NCBI GenBank assembly: GCA_040357565.1 | Contig: JBDODJ010000004.1 | Direction: 5' to 3' (one strand) | DNA length: 64,000 bases | Origin: Cercozoa sp. M6MM | Taxonomy: Eukaryota > Endomyxa: Ascetosporea | Shown here: one piece after another, positions 21,652 to 33,255 of the stretch | Numbering within the stretch: the stretch's first letter is position 1 | Layout: the number at the start of each line of letters is the position of its first letter | Position numbers and translations under genes: made by a program | The notes under the pieces: model-generated | The model's input: the letters and a program-made list of their open reading frames with translations, nothing else | The model's database searches: none | What the model was told of the DNA's origin: nothing

Positions 21652-24232
21652 TTGCATGCATCACAGTAGGGAGATTTTGTAGAGAGAAAGGTACGCCAGC
21701 AAATAGTTGAAGATGGCAAGTTTGGCGCCCTCGACGTCCATTTCATCTTCCGACGGTGGCATACGCTGGTATGCGAACAGTTCACGTCGCCATGCCTGAA
21801 ACAAACACACATATCATGCGGCACACCTGAGTGGTTTCAGTACTCTGTGATGCCGCTCGAGTGTCATCAAGAGATTGCCTTCCAGCACAGGCGATGGCGT
21901 AGAACTGTTGCACACACACACCGGTACACATGCTTTTTCACGAGGCAAAGACTTGATGTCAAGGCAAGTTTACAGTGTGGGGTCCTGCGGAAGCCACTTG
22001 ACGTCCTCATTGCGCCGCCCCTGACGCGCACACAGCACCGTAAGGCGGCGGCGTGTGTACAATGCGTCGACGATCTTTCTCTCGAGGTCGTTAATCTGCG
22101 CATGTATCATATCAAGCCACAAACACCTTCCGAACAAAGCGAGCAGCAGGGGTACCGACGCCCCGAGCGCAGCGGATTCCGCCTCAAACTGAACCTGAAT
22201 AGGATGCATCTCCACCGGCAACGTAGAATCGTCCACGTGCAGCCTAAGTACAAGCAAACTACTTGGTCACTACAGGGGATGGCATGTAGGGAGCAATACG
22301 CAGGTGGCGTGGTCGACACGAAAGCCGTCTCAAACGGAGGCAGACTCTGCAACGCATAACCAGTGCGATTGGTCAATATCTTTGCTGAAAAAAACAGCAA
22401 AATCTGCATACCTCAACTGGAACGCCAGTGAGTTCGCTCATCATCGCTTGCATGTCATTCTCGTAGTTGTCAGCGTCCGCGCGGCTGTTCAGCGCTTCGA
22501 CCTGTCACAGAATCCAAAGATAGGAAAGTTAATTTATAAGACGGCGCGTTCTGCCTGTACCTCGTTGTAGTTTTGCAGGTTGCAGGCACGCACGCGAGCC
22601 TCCTCCTGTCGCACCTCCTCCATGCGTCGCTCACTCTCTTGGCGTTTCTCTGCCAGCTGTTGTCTCAACTCGGCTATCTTGTATGCCTGTCAATATGGGT
22701 GCCAGTTAATAAGAACAGCCAGACATAGACAGGATAAAGGCAGAGAGTACCATCCGTTGCGCTGCACCCAGAAGAGCGTCGAGCAGTTCTGTCTGGTACT
22801 CCAGGAGATACGTCGACACCAGTGTGTCCGAGCCTAATTTAGGTATTTGAAATTGTGACACATCGGCGTTGTACGCGCACACAACGACTACCGGTGAATA
22901 CTTCGCCGTCAAGAGAGTGAATACTGCAGACTCCTGTTCAAAGCAAACACACGCAAATCATTCTTGCCGGATTATTGTGGACTGACACACCAGCAGGCAG
23001 AATCGGCATCGAACATTGTGGGCAACCCTGAACACACTCAAGTACACAAACACCACGAGGTGCCTGCTTAATGTGTAAGTTGGTACCTTCTGTCTCACTG
23101 TCTGGATCGGTCCGATCCGCGTCTTCAGAGTCTCTTGGCACTTCTCTGGCTCTGACTGAGGAGGCTGCACATGCATCAACAACATTTTCTTCTAGGGTCA
23201 CAGCGGTCTGAACAAATGCTTGTGTACGCTGACTTCGTTCTCGCTGTAGTGGAAAAGTGCAATGTCTTGCATTGCCTGCAGGAAGCAAGAGCACACATTA
23301 ACAGATAGAGACGGAAAAGCGAGACACAGGGAAACAACCAGAACAGCAGACGCATTGCGCAAGACCTTGTGCGGCACTTCCTTTGCTGTCTTTTTGTAGA
23401 GTTGTCGTGCCTCCTCCTCTGCGCGGGGGGGGGGGGGGGCCCCGAAGCAAAATTTATGAAAAAGGAATGGGAAAGGGCACATACCGTACATTGCAAGTGA
23501 GGCCTGGATGTGGCGCTCCTCACCTGCGATACCAACACCTCGGAAGAAGACGCCTTCTTGCTGCTTGCGCTGCGTGCTGCCGGCAACGCCACGAAACTGG
23601 AGAAGTGGCTTTTTCTTTCGATGCCGCTGGCGTCGACGAGCTCGTCTCTTGTTGCTGTTCAGGTTGTCTGCGTCCGTCACGAGTGCCTCGGATTCATTGG
23701 GCAGCCCTGCATTGACTCTCAAGTCGCCTGCCTCGCGCTCGTCGGAATCGTTGACGATCGGGACACGCAGAGGCTCGAGACGCCGCTCATTGGCACCGCC
23801 TGCACGCCCGTTGTCAAGGTCAAGTCTCATCGAGCCGACCGTGTCGACTGAAAAGGACGCACGACGACGCCGAGAACCGCCAGTGGAAGGCACTTGCGAC
23901 AGCGGTATGTTCTCGGGCGTGCTTTCTGCACTACTCGGGAGTGCCTGACGGCACATTCCTGCCTCGCTTCCATCGTCTGCCAAATTGAAAGCAAAATCAA
24001 CGACACAGCCCGGCCAGAGCCAGTGAAGTTGGGCCCGAGGATACCAAACAAGCGCCTGCTCCCTGTGGCACCATTCGCGCGCGATCTTTGACGCACAGCA
24101 CGGCGACTGCCAGCACCAGTAGTTGTTCAAACATAGATCGGCCGTTTCAAAGTGGTCAGAGAATTTGTACCGGTGCGCAACACCCGCGATCCCGTTCATG
24201 ATCGCCTCACTCGGCCTATCACGTGGCTCCAA
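20934..24232 (-). CDS. large multi-exon unknown protein
   Basis: Coding-looking exons continue on the minus strand from about 24232 (probable starts at 24232 or MNGIAGVAHR near 24196) to a stop at 20934. Order: FSDHFETADLCLNNYWCW, an Arg/Ser-rich block (GGSRRRRASFSVDTVGSM), a strongly basic block (KRRARRRQRHRKKKP), EEEARQLYKKTAKEVPHK, MQDIALFHYSENEVSVHK, SVFTLLTAKYSPVVVVCAYN, VSTYLLEYQTELLDALLGAA, coiled coil (AELRQQLAEKRQESERRMEE), LNSRADADNYENDMQAMM, INDLERKIVDALYTRRRL, RELFAYQRMPPSEDEMDVEG, AKLAIFNYLLAYL, YMRRIERNETFIAE and an acidic tail ending DMLPGEMGYLH. I do not recognise the family. It may be two genes; the least certain join is around 22900-23200. Confidence 0.45.
21472..21650. repeat. 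AT microsatellites and a (GA)n run in introns
   Basis: (TA)n at 21473-21486, a second AT array at about 21581-21633 followed at once by (GA)n to 21650. All lie in introns or gaps between exons of the minus-strand gene. Confidence 0.9.
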
Positions 24233-24504
24233 ATACCGTCAATCTGACCAAACGAAAAGGCCCCTGGCAGTGTTCTAAACGTCTGGCGGCAACCCTGTGC
24301 CGTTAACACGTGGAACTTAAGTGCGATCACCCGAGGCAGCTGCCGTTGCAGCTGGTGCACTGGCAAAAATAATAATTTAATATCTTTGAGATCAGCTGAT
24401 CGGCGCTCCGGTCTCCTCAATCCTGAGACAGTGCACCTGGCGTGTGGTGCAGCAGCGTGAGATCGTTTAGTTCACGGTCATTCGTGTGTTAAGTTAGAGC
24501 GATC
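24233..24504. promoter_or_regulatory. divergent intergenic region
   Basis: 272 bp between the possible minus-strand start at 24232 and the plus-strand start at 24505. No TATA box; an AT patch AAATAATAATTTAATATC lies near 24366. Promoter function is inferred from the head-to-head layout. Confidence 0.3.
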
Positions 24505-27500
24505 ATGGCGGGAGGTCTGCGCGGCGAGGTGCGCTACGCGGCCGAGGAGACGCAGCGAGGAGCGCCGCCGGCCCGCCGCGTCGTGCTGGGCGAGTTCCTA
24601 CGCTGGTGCAGATCGCAAGACGGTATGTGTGCTTTCTTTTGTGTGTGTATGTGTGTGTACGATGCAGTGTGAATTCAGAGCCGCTGCTGCGATCGCCGAT
24701 CAAGCTAGTGAAACAGGTAGGCAGCTAGGTCACTCCATGCCGAGTACACACGTGTTGTTTCAGTTGAGCGAGTCCGTGCAAAACTCACATCTTGGCATTG
24801 AGGAGGTACATCACAGCAAACAGACTTGTTTGCAGACACTGCACATGGTACTGTGTGGCGTGTGTAGATTTTGTCGGCGGCGCTGTCGTTCGGCAACGAC
24901 GCCGTGCGCGTCGCCGAGCTGCGCGATCGCGACGAGTGTAGTTTTGCCCCCCCCCCCACCTTTTCCCCTTTTCCCCTTTTCCCCTTTTACCCAATTGACC
25001 TCCCATTGATCTCCATATACCCCCCCCCATTCACACCCCCCAGATCGGACGCGACTGGATGCGAATGCGCCGCTGCTGCAGCGCGAGTTCGCACGTGGCG
25101 TTGTCTTGCGTAATCCCGTTAAGCCCTTTTACCTCCCCCGTTTTCCTCCCCCCTGTTACCCCTCCGTTACCCCTGTTTTACCCCCTTTACCCTTCTGTAT
25201 TTTAACCGTCTTTCTTTTATCCTGTTTAACCCGTATTCTCAATGCATAGCTTCGCGAAGCAACGTGTCGACACTGGCAGATGCGTGTTTGGACATTGCGT
25301 CGGTAGGACACATGTTTGACCATGTGCCACCCCATTTTATCCAATTGATCTCATCGACTGTGCAGAATGCACTCTCGTTGGCGCAAGCGACGGACGCCTT
25401 TGTTCAAGAGTACTCACCTGTAACCCTGTTACCCCTACCCCCATTAACCCCTGCGCAGTGAGGTGGCCAACGAGACCTCGCTGCTGTCGAGTGAGGCCGT
25501 GTGGCAGCGTGATCAGCAGCTGCACCGTCGTCTGAGTGGCACACATGCCGCACTGGCCAGTGTGGGTGCCAGTGCCACCGTGGGCACGTGCCACCTGGCG
25601 TTGCGATCACTGGTGCCGCTGAGTGGCGGTGCCTCGGCCATCGCAGTGCGCGCGTGCGTCTACACCGTCTCCGCTCTGACGGGTTACTGGGCCTCCTACT
25701 ACGCCATGCAGCCGCTGGTGCGGCAGTGGACGGCGCGAGAGTTGTGGCGACACCCAACGCCGGTCGGCGCCGCCTTTCGCGACTCAATGCGCCTGCTGCG
25801 ACTCGCTGCGCGACAGGGGGTAGTCCTTGCGCTCTCCTCCCTCTTATCTCCCTTCTTTACCCATCTCGACCACCTTCTTACCTCCTCTTTACCTCCCTTA
25901 CCCCCTCCCCTCCAGGCGAAGAAATCGCCGTCGCTGCGCGCGCGTCTGCGAGGCGTCGACAACGTCACTGGCGATTGGTGCCTAGACGATGAAAGGTACC
26001 TGATCGCACATGGTCACTGGGTGATCTTTGGGCGGTTACATGGGGTCACTGGGTGGTCACATGTGTCACTGGGTGGTCACAGGGCACTGCAGCAAGTGCT
26101 GCCGTTCGAGCCGAGCGACGCTCTCGACGCGCAGTTCGACGAACGTTACGCCGCCGCTGTAGCCGGTACAGTGAGTGTGTAGCCATAGCCACCCTCTCTT
26201 TGTCCAGATTGACCTTTCTGTTCTACCGGCCGCTGGTACAAATGGACCTCTTTCTCTCTGTGGCTACACAGACATGGCGCGCACGTGTCCGATCCTGGTG
26301 AGTCCGTTCGCCGACTGGCGCAGTGTCGACCTGCGCAACGACAGTGCCGGTACTTTGCCTTGTCTGTCTGTGTCTACATAGACTGTACGATATGGACTGT
26401 ACCACATGGAGTGTACCATATGGAGTGTACCATATGGAGTGTACCATATGGAGTGTACCATATGGAGTGTACCATATAAACTGTACCGTATGGACTGTAC
26501 CATATGGACTATATAAAATATGGGCTCTACGAACTGTGGACAGATTCCGTGTCGCAGTTCCTGACCACGAGGTACTCCCTGTGAACCCCCTTAACCGAGG
26601 TGCGTGTCTGTAGTAATAGGGGTGTATCGACAGGGCCTGGATGGGCGCCGCCGTGGCGCTGTGTGCGATGGCGCCGACGGCGCTGCTGTACTTCCCGGAC
26701 CGACTGACCTCGGTGGACGCACTGCACGTCGTGCACGCCAGTGCCTCGCGGCGATGGGTGTGTTTCCGCCCTTCTCAACCTTTACCCCCGCTTACCCCTA
26801 CCCCCGCGGTTTCCCCCCCCCCCCCGCATGTCCCAGCATGTACTACCGTCCTTCGATGCCGTGCGCAATCAGCGAGCGGCCATTTCTGTGATCATGATCT
26901 TTGTGTACGTGTATGTGTGGCTATTCTGACTGGCTATTGTGTGTGCGTGTCTGTTCTGACAGGAGGTGGACAGGATGCAAATGCAGCAGTCGCCGGTAGG
27001 ACCTGTTCTCATTGCACGGGCATAAATATATATATATATATATATATATAATGTGTGTTGACAGGAGTTGTACCAACAGAGACGTGCTGCCCTGGCCATG
27101 GTACCGATGTACACACACGTGATCACTCTGTGTGTGGTCACTCTGCGTGTGGTCACTCTGCGTGGTCACTCTGACTCTGTGTGGTCAGGTGAGCATTGGT
27201 GCCGATGATGCCGCCACACGTGCCAAGGCACTCGAGTCCTGCGATGCCGCCACGCGCGCCTGGCAGCGCCTGCTGCTGCTCACACACGCCTTGCCGCGTC
27301 TGCAGCAGCTGTATTGCGTCTTTACCCCCATCTTACCTCTCTTGCCTCTCTTACCTCTCTTGCCTCTCTTACCTCTCTTGCCTCTCTTACCTCTCTTGCC
27401 TTTCTTACCTATCTTACCTCCCTTATTCTCTTAGTCAAGTGGACAAGGAGCAAGTCGCCGTCGTCGACTGCGGCGAGCACATGCGTCAGTTGCCACGTGC

Positions 27501-27751
27501 CTCCTTCCGAGTCCTCAGTCGGAGCGACGGTTCCGCCTACCGCGACGTTTTACCCAGTGCCAAGCAGCACGCCACGTCGGGTGCGCAGCTGCCCAACGTG
27601 CTGCTGCCTGCTCCGCGTGATCACGTGCACTCCATCCCACGTGAGGTACCCCTCCCCCCAACCCTGTTGCTTGTGTCTAACATTTACGTGTTCTGTTCTG
27701 TCTCTCCAGATGCTCTTGGGGGCCCTCGAGTCGGCCGGCATGCCGATGTAG
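24505..27751 (+). CDS. multi-exon unknown protein with hydrophobic segments
   Basis: Starts MAGGLRGEVRYAAEETQRGA at 24505; exon 1 ends at donor GTATGT (about 24622). Later exons include LSAALSFGNDAVRVAELRDR, RTRLDANAPLLQREFARG, STLADACLDIAS, QNALSLAQATDAFVQEY, a long exon EVANETSLLSSEAVWQRDQQ through LASVGASATVGTCHLAL and AVRACVYTVSALTGYWASYY (weakly hydrophobic), SPSLRARLRGVDNVTGDW, VLPFEPSDALDAQFDERYAA, CPILVSPFADWRSVDLRND, GAAVALCAMAPTALLYFPDR, DDAATRAKALESCDAATRAW, and a C-terminal exon HMRQLPRASFRVLSRSD ending ALESAGMPM. Exons are high-GC; introns are full of simple repeats (C-runs, CT-rich blocks, a 14-bp minisatellite). Family not recognised; membrane association possible. Confidence 0.5.
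24946..25240. repeat. C-rich and CCCTTTTA-type low-complexity intron sequence
   Basis: Runs of 8-9 C, repeated CCCCTTTT near 24960-24990, and TTACCCC-like blocks at 25120-25200 fill two introns of the 24505-27751 gene. No coding signal. Confidence 0.85.
26387..26510. repeat. 14-bp minisatellite, about 8 copies
   Basis: Unit GTACCATATGGAGT repeated with a few changes (ACATGG, ATAAAC, GTATGG variants). It lies in the intron between about 26350 and 26633 of the plus-strand gene. Confidence 0.9.
27020..27052. repeat. (TA)n microsatellite
   Basis: AT alternation in an intron of the 24505-27751 gene, followed directly by GTGTGTTGACAGGAG, a plausible acceptor. Confidence 0.9.
27328..27432. repeat. 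TTACCTCTCTTGCCTCTC tandem repeat in the last introns of the unknown gene
   Basis: An 18-bp pyrimidine-rich unit is repeated about five times before a TTAGTCAAG acceptor region, so it forms a very long polypyrimidine tract on the sense strand. Confidence 0.85.
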
Positions 27752-28047
27752 CCGTTGTGTTTCACGCAGTTTCAATTTGTTGTTTTAGCAGACTCTGATT
27801 CGGTTACTTTCGCTGTACAAGTAAAACGTGTTATAAACGTCCAAAAAACGATGTCTAGCAGACGTCAATTCTGGGCTAGTATGGGCCGATAGTAGTCGTA
27901 TATTTGGACGAAACCGGCCCAATTTGGGACATTTGAGGCGAAATTATATGAACACGTGATAGCCGTGAGATCCAAAAGAACGTAAGCACCCGTGTGCACA
28001 GTCTATATAATGTTCATTAGAGCGCTTGCAGACGATAACGACGAACC
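27752..28047. promoter_or_regulatory. intergenic region with a TATA-like box at 28002-28010
   Basis: TCTATATAA at 28002-28010 lies 38 bp upstream of the ATG at 28048, a fitting position for a core promoter with a short leader. Nothing else is recognisable in this 296-bp interval. Confidence 0.4.
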
Positions 28048-30756
<2,709 letters not shown>

Positions 30757-31164
30757 TAGTTTAAACCTAATTTAGTACTTGTGTTCTCTATTAAGCTGAT
30801 TTAGGTCGGTCGATTCAAATTATTAAGCAATTTATTAAAGAAATTCAAGGGTAGTAGTCGTCAATTTTGGAACTTTCCGAGAACGTATATACGTCTATAA
30901 GGAGTTTTACTTGTACATGAATGGGTATAACCTATAGCGTCGAATGTAAGTTGTTATGTAATACTTGTAAACTTAAACTTAGTTGTAAATTTACAGTAAA
31001 TTTAAATTTACTTGCACAGTAAATTTTATGTAAACTACGATCCAGCGTTCGACGGTACAATACGGTATGGGTGGCAACATGTCCGTTATTTGACTGGTAT
31101 TTTCTTCAACTAGTACTAACAGGAAAACTATTCCCCAGCCAAACACTCAGCCAATAATTATTGC
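30757..31164. other. AT-rich intergenic region
   Basis: The most AT-rich stretch of the window, with repeated TAAATTTA motifs (30965-31030). It lies between convergent genes (30756 plus, 31165 minus) and probably holds their 3' UTRs and polyadenylation sites. No gene seen. Confidence 0.5.
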
Positions 31165-31578
31165 TCATTCGCTCGCACTGTAAGTTTTCCTTCTCCCCTT
31201 TGCGTTCGCCAAAGTTTGTACAGTTGTACATGTTGGCGTACAGTACAAGGATTTGCTGCCGGGGGTCAGGATCCGGAGGGGGTTGGCCATGAGCCATCCT
31301 CGGAAATCTGGGAAAGTGCCCCAGATTTCCTGGCAGTTGAGGATGGCCATGTCTTCGGCGTCGATGCCCAGCTCTCGGCTGAGCTGGACATTCTCTTGAA
31401 CTTGCTCGAGCTTGGCCTCGCAGGCTTCAATGTTGAGGGAGTGTTGGTCTCGTGAGTGAGACCAACATTTCCAGCTCTCCCACACAAAGAAGGTCAGAAA
31501 CAATAGCCAGGTCACCGCGTGGACGATGCGGCTTCCCGTGAGGCGAGGTGTCACGCGCATCGTCGAGTGGTTGCCCAT
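31165..31578 (-). CDS. small single-pass membrane protein with coiled coil, unidentified
   Basis: A 137-codon uninterrupted frame. Residues about 20-38 form a transmembrane helix (IVHAVTWLLFLTFFVWESW), followed by an acidic helical region (IEACEAKLEQVQENVQLSRE) and EIWGTFPDFRGWLMANPLRI, with a basic end. The likely topology is N-in or signal-anchor with a soluble helical domain. Two perfect hairpins lie in the coding sequence (see separate entries). No family recognised; the last ~25 residues could be replaced if a 3' intron exists. Confidence 0.5.
   Translation of the reverse strand: MGNHSTMRVTPRLTGSRIVHAVTWLLFLTFFVWESWKCWSHSRDQHSLNIEACEAKLEQVQENVQLSRELGIDAEDMAILNCQEIWGTFPDFRGWLMANPLRILTPGSKSLYCTPTCTTVQTLANAKGRRKTYSASE
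31302..31330. other. perfect 11-bp inverted repeat inside a coding region
   Basis: Arms GGAAATCTGGG (31302-31312) and CCCAGATTTCC (31320-31330) with a 7-nt loop. Confidence 0.9.
31442..31467. other. perfect 10-bp inverted repeat inside the same coding region
   Basis: Arms TGTTGGTCTC (31442-31451) and GAGACCAACA (31458-31467) with a 6-nt loop. Confidence 0.9.
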
Positions 31579-31844
31579 CTGTCAGTGTCAATATCACGGC
31601 AGATGTCACGGAGGGTGAAGTCTCGATCAACGTAGTATCCTTCAGGTGTTTATCACGCGGCCCGATTAGTAATCACAAGAGTGAAAACTTCAAACAAAAA
31701 CAACCACTCTAACTTTCTTGTTGTCATTCTTCTTACGAATACTATTCATTTTGTCCCGGCGCTCCGGGCGCCGTGACGGATTTCGAAGATCGTGCATTGG
31801 AAGGGTGTCAAGGCGGAAGCCTGAAGTCGCAAGTTCGTCGAGGG

Positions 31845-32048
31845 CTAGAGGAATAGACCACGAGTAACGTAAGCTTCGGCAGTTGCTTTCGACTCTTCTT
31901 CGCTAAATACAATCGACCGGCGCCGCAACCTGTCCTCCAGGGCCTTCCGAAAGCTGTCTCTTGCAAGCTCCGCCATATCTTGAGCCTCTGTGGCCTCGAT
32001 TCCAAAACGAACTCCTTCTCCAGACGTTATGCACAGATTTATCTGCAT
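31845..32048 (-). CDS. small unknown protein, 67 codons
   Basis: MQINLCITSGEGVRFGIEAT begins at 32048 and continues with a charged helix (ELARDSFRKALEDRLRRRSI) and FSEEESKATAEAYVTR. A beta-hairpin-like start followed by a helix gives a compact domain-sized product and the composition is clearly coding. It may be the first exon of a longer minus-strand gene, because the last residues (GLFL) are weak. 31579-31844 holds nothing else recognisable. Confidence 0.45.
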   Translation of the reverse strand: MQINLCITSGEGVRFGIEATEAQDMAELARDSFRKALEDRLRRRSIVFSEEESKATAEAYVTRGLFL

Positions 32049-32254
32049 TCGTGTTATTCTTTAGGCCTTACAGTGGCGCAGCACGAAAATCAATTCATAA
32101 AGGCCCCTGTAAATCGATGGACCGCGGTTTGTCCTTAATAAATTAATCTGTCCGGCGTACCCTAAAGATCGTGTTTGATGACGTTTCTTCAAGGTCGGTT
32201 AACATTCAGTTCCGGAGTTTACACTGCATTAGCGGATCTCCACCTCTTAGAATC

Positions 32255-32833
32255 ATGAAGTTCCTGGTACGCTGTTGCAGCACAGTATATACTTTTACCT
32301 GGGTGCGTTGGTGCAGGGGAACTGCGTGCTTGTATAGTTTTGTTATTTCGAAAACAACCATCTAAATTTATTTCCTCTGTCTGACAGGCCCTGGCTCTCG
32401 TTGCTGCCGTTCGGGCGCAGTTCAGCTACAAGGTCATTGAGGGCGATAACTGCGAGAAACGCTTCAACGCTTGCCAGCGCAGCGTTGAGTGCGCCAAGAC
32501 CGTGCTCGAGTACGCGGCTGCGTTTGATCGCTGCGTCGAGAAGACGTGCCAACTTGAGGGCCTCTCGGGCTACGAGCGCATGAAGCAGAAGCAAAACTGC
32601 GACCATGAGTGTGCCGTGAACCCGGACGACTTCAAGATCCCGCCGGGTGTCGACCTGCAGCACAGCTGCCGCGAGAGCGAGGCCAAGGGCCGCCACGATG
32701 GTAAGAATTGTCGTGATCATCATCTTCTAGAGTCACTGTCAATATCAACGTACATTTTATCTTATCCATTGTGTGCCTGTGTGCAACAGATGAAGATGTC
32801 GACGGCCAGTTCGAGTACGACTTTAAGCAACAG
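32255..32833 (+). CDS. secreted cysteine-rich protein, 3' end lost in gap
   Basis: Exon 1 (32255-32266) encodes only MKFL; exon 2 (32388-32700) continues ALALVAAVRAQF, giving a classic signal peptide with cleavage near VRA-QF. Exon 2 has an alpha-helical Cys pattern (DNCEKRFNACQRSVECAKT, FDRCVEKTCQLEG, QNCDHECAVNP, QHSCRES); exon 3 (32790-32833) is acidic (DEDVDGQFEYDFKQQ). Codons are strongly G/C-ending, so expression is probably high. The next donor appears to be GC-type (CAG|GCAAGT at 32834), followed by a CA array and 100 Ns. No known family; a secreted or vesicle-lumen protein is inferred. Confidence 0.7.
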
Positions 32834-32861
32834 GCAAGTCCATTTGCTCCAAGACAGTTGC

Positions 32862-32865
<4 letters not shown>

Positions 32866-32908
<43 letters not shown>

Positions 32909-33008
32909 NNNNNNNNNNNNNNNNNNNNNNNNNNNNNNNNNNNNNNNNNNNNNNNNNNNNNNNNNNNNNNNNNNNNNNNNNNNNNNNNNNNNNNNNNNNN
33001 NNNNNNNN

Positions 33009-33052
<44 letters not shown>
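32866..33052. repeat. (CA)n microsatellite with a 100-N gap (32909-33008)
   Basis: CA array around exactly 100 Ns, between the truncated secreted-protein gene (+) and the truncated FAM135-type gene (-). Confidence 0.95.
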
Positions 33053-33056
<4 letters not shown>

Positions 33057-33170
33057 CCTTCTGGCAGTATCGGCGAGTGACATGTGTGCCTCGCGCATCC
33101 ACTCATCGACTGCAGAGAAGGCATGCTCACATGCGATAGTCCAGTCAGCCCAACTAAGTTTGTACCTTCA

Positions 33171-33220
33171 TCAAAGCGCGAGCGTGCGGGCAAACGTTCC
33201 CTCTGTACAATAGTTGTATC

Positions 33221-33255
<35 letters not shown>

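Noticed and set aside
23198-24232. 344-codon minus-strand frame taken as one exon
   Set aside because: The last part runs through a poly-G/poly-C tract (23427-23441) and past good splice sites; only the upstream part is used, as exons of a longer unknown gene.
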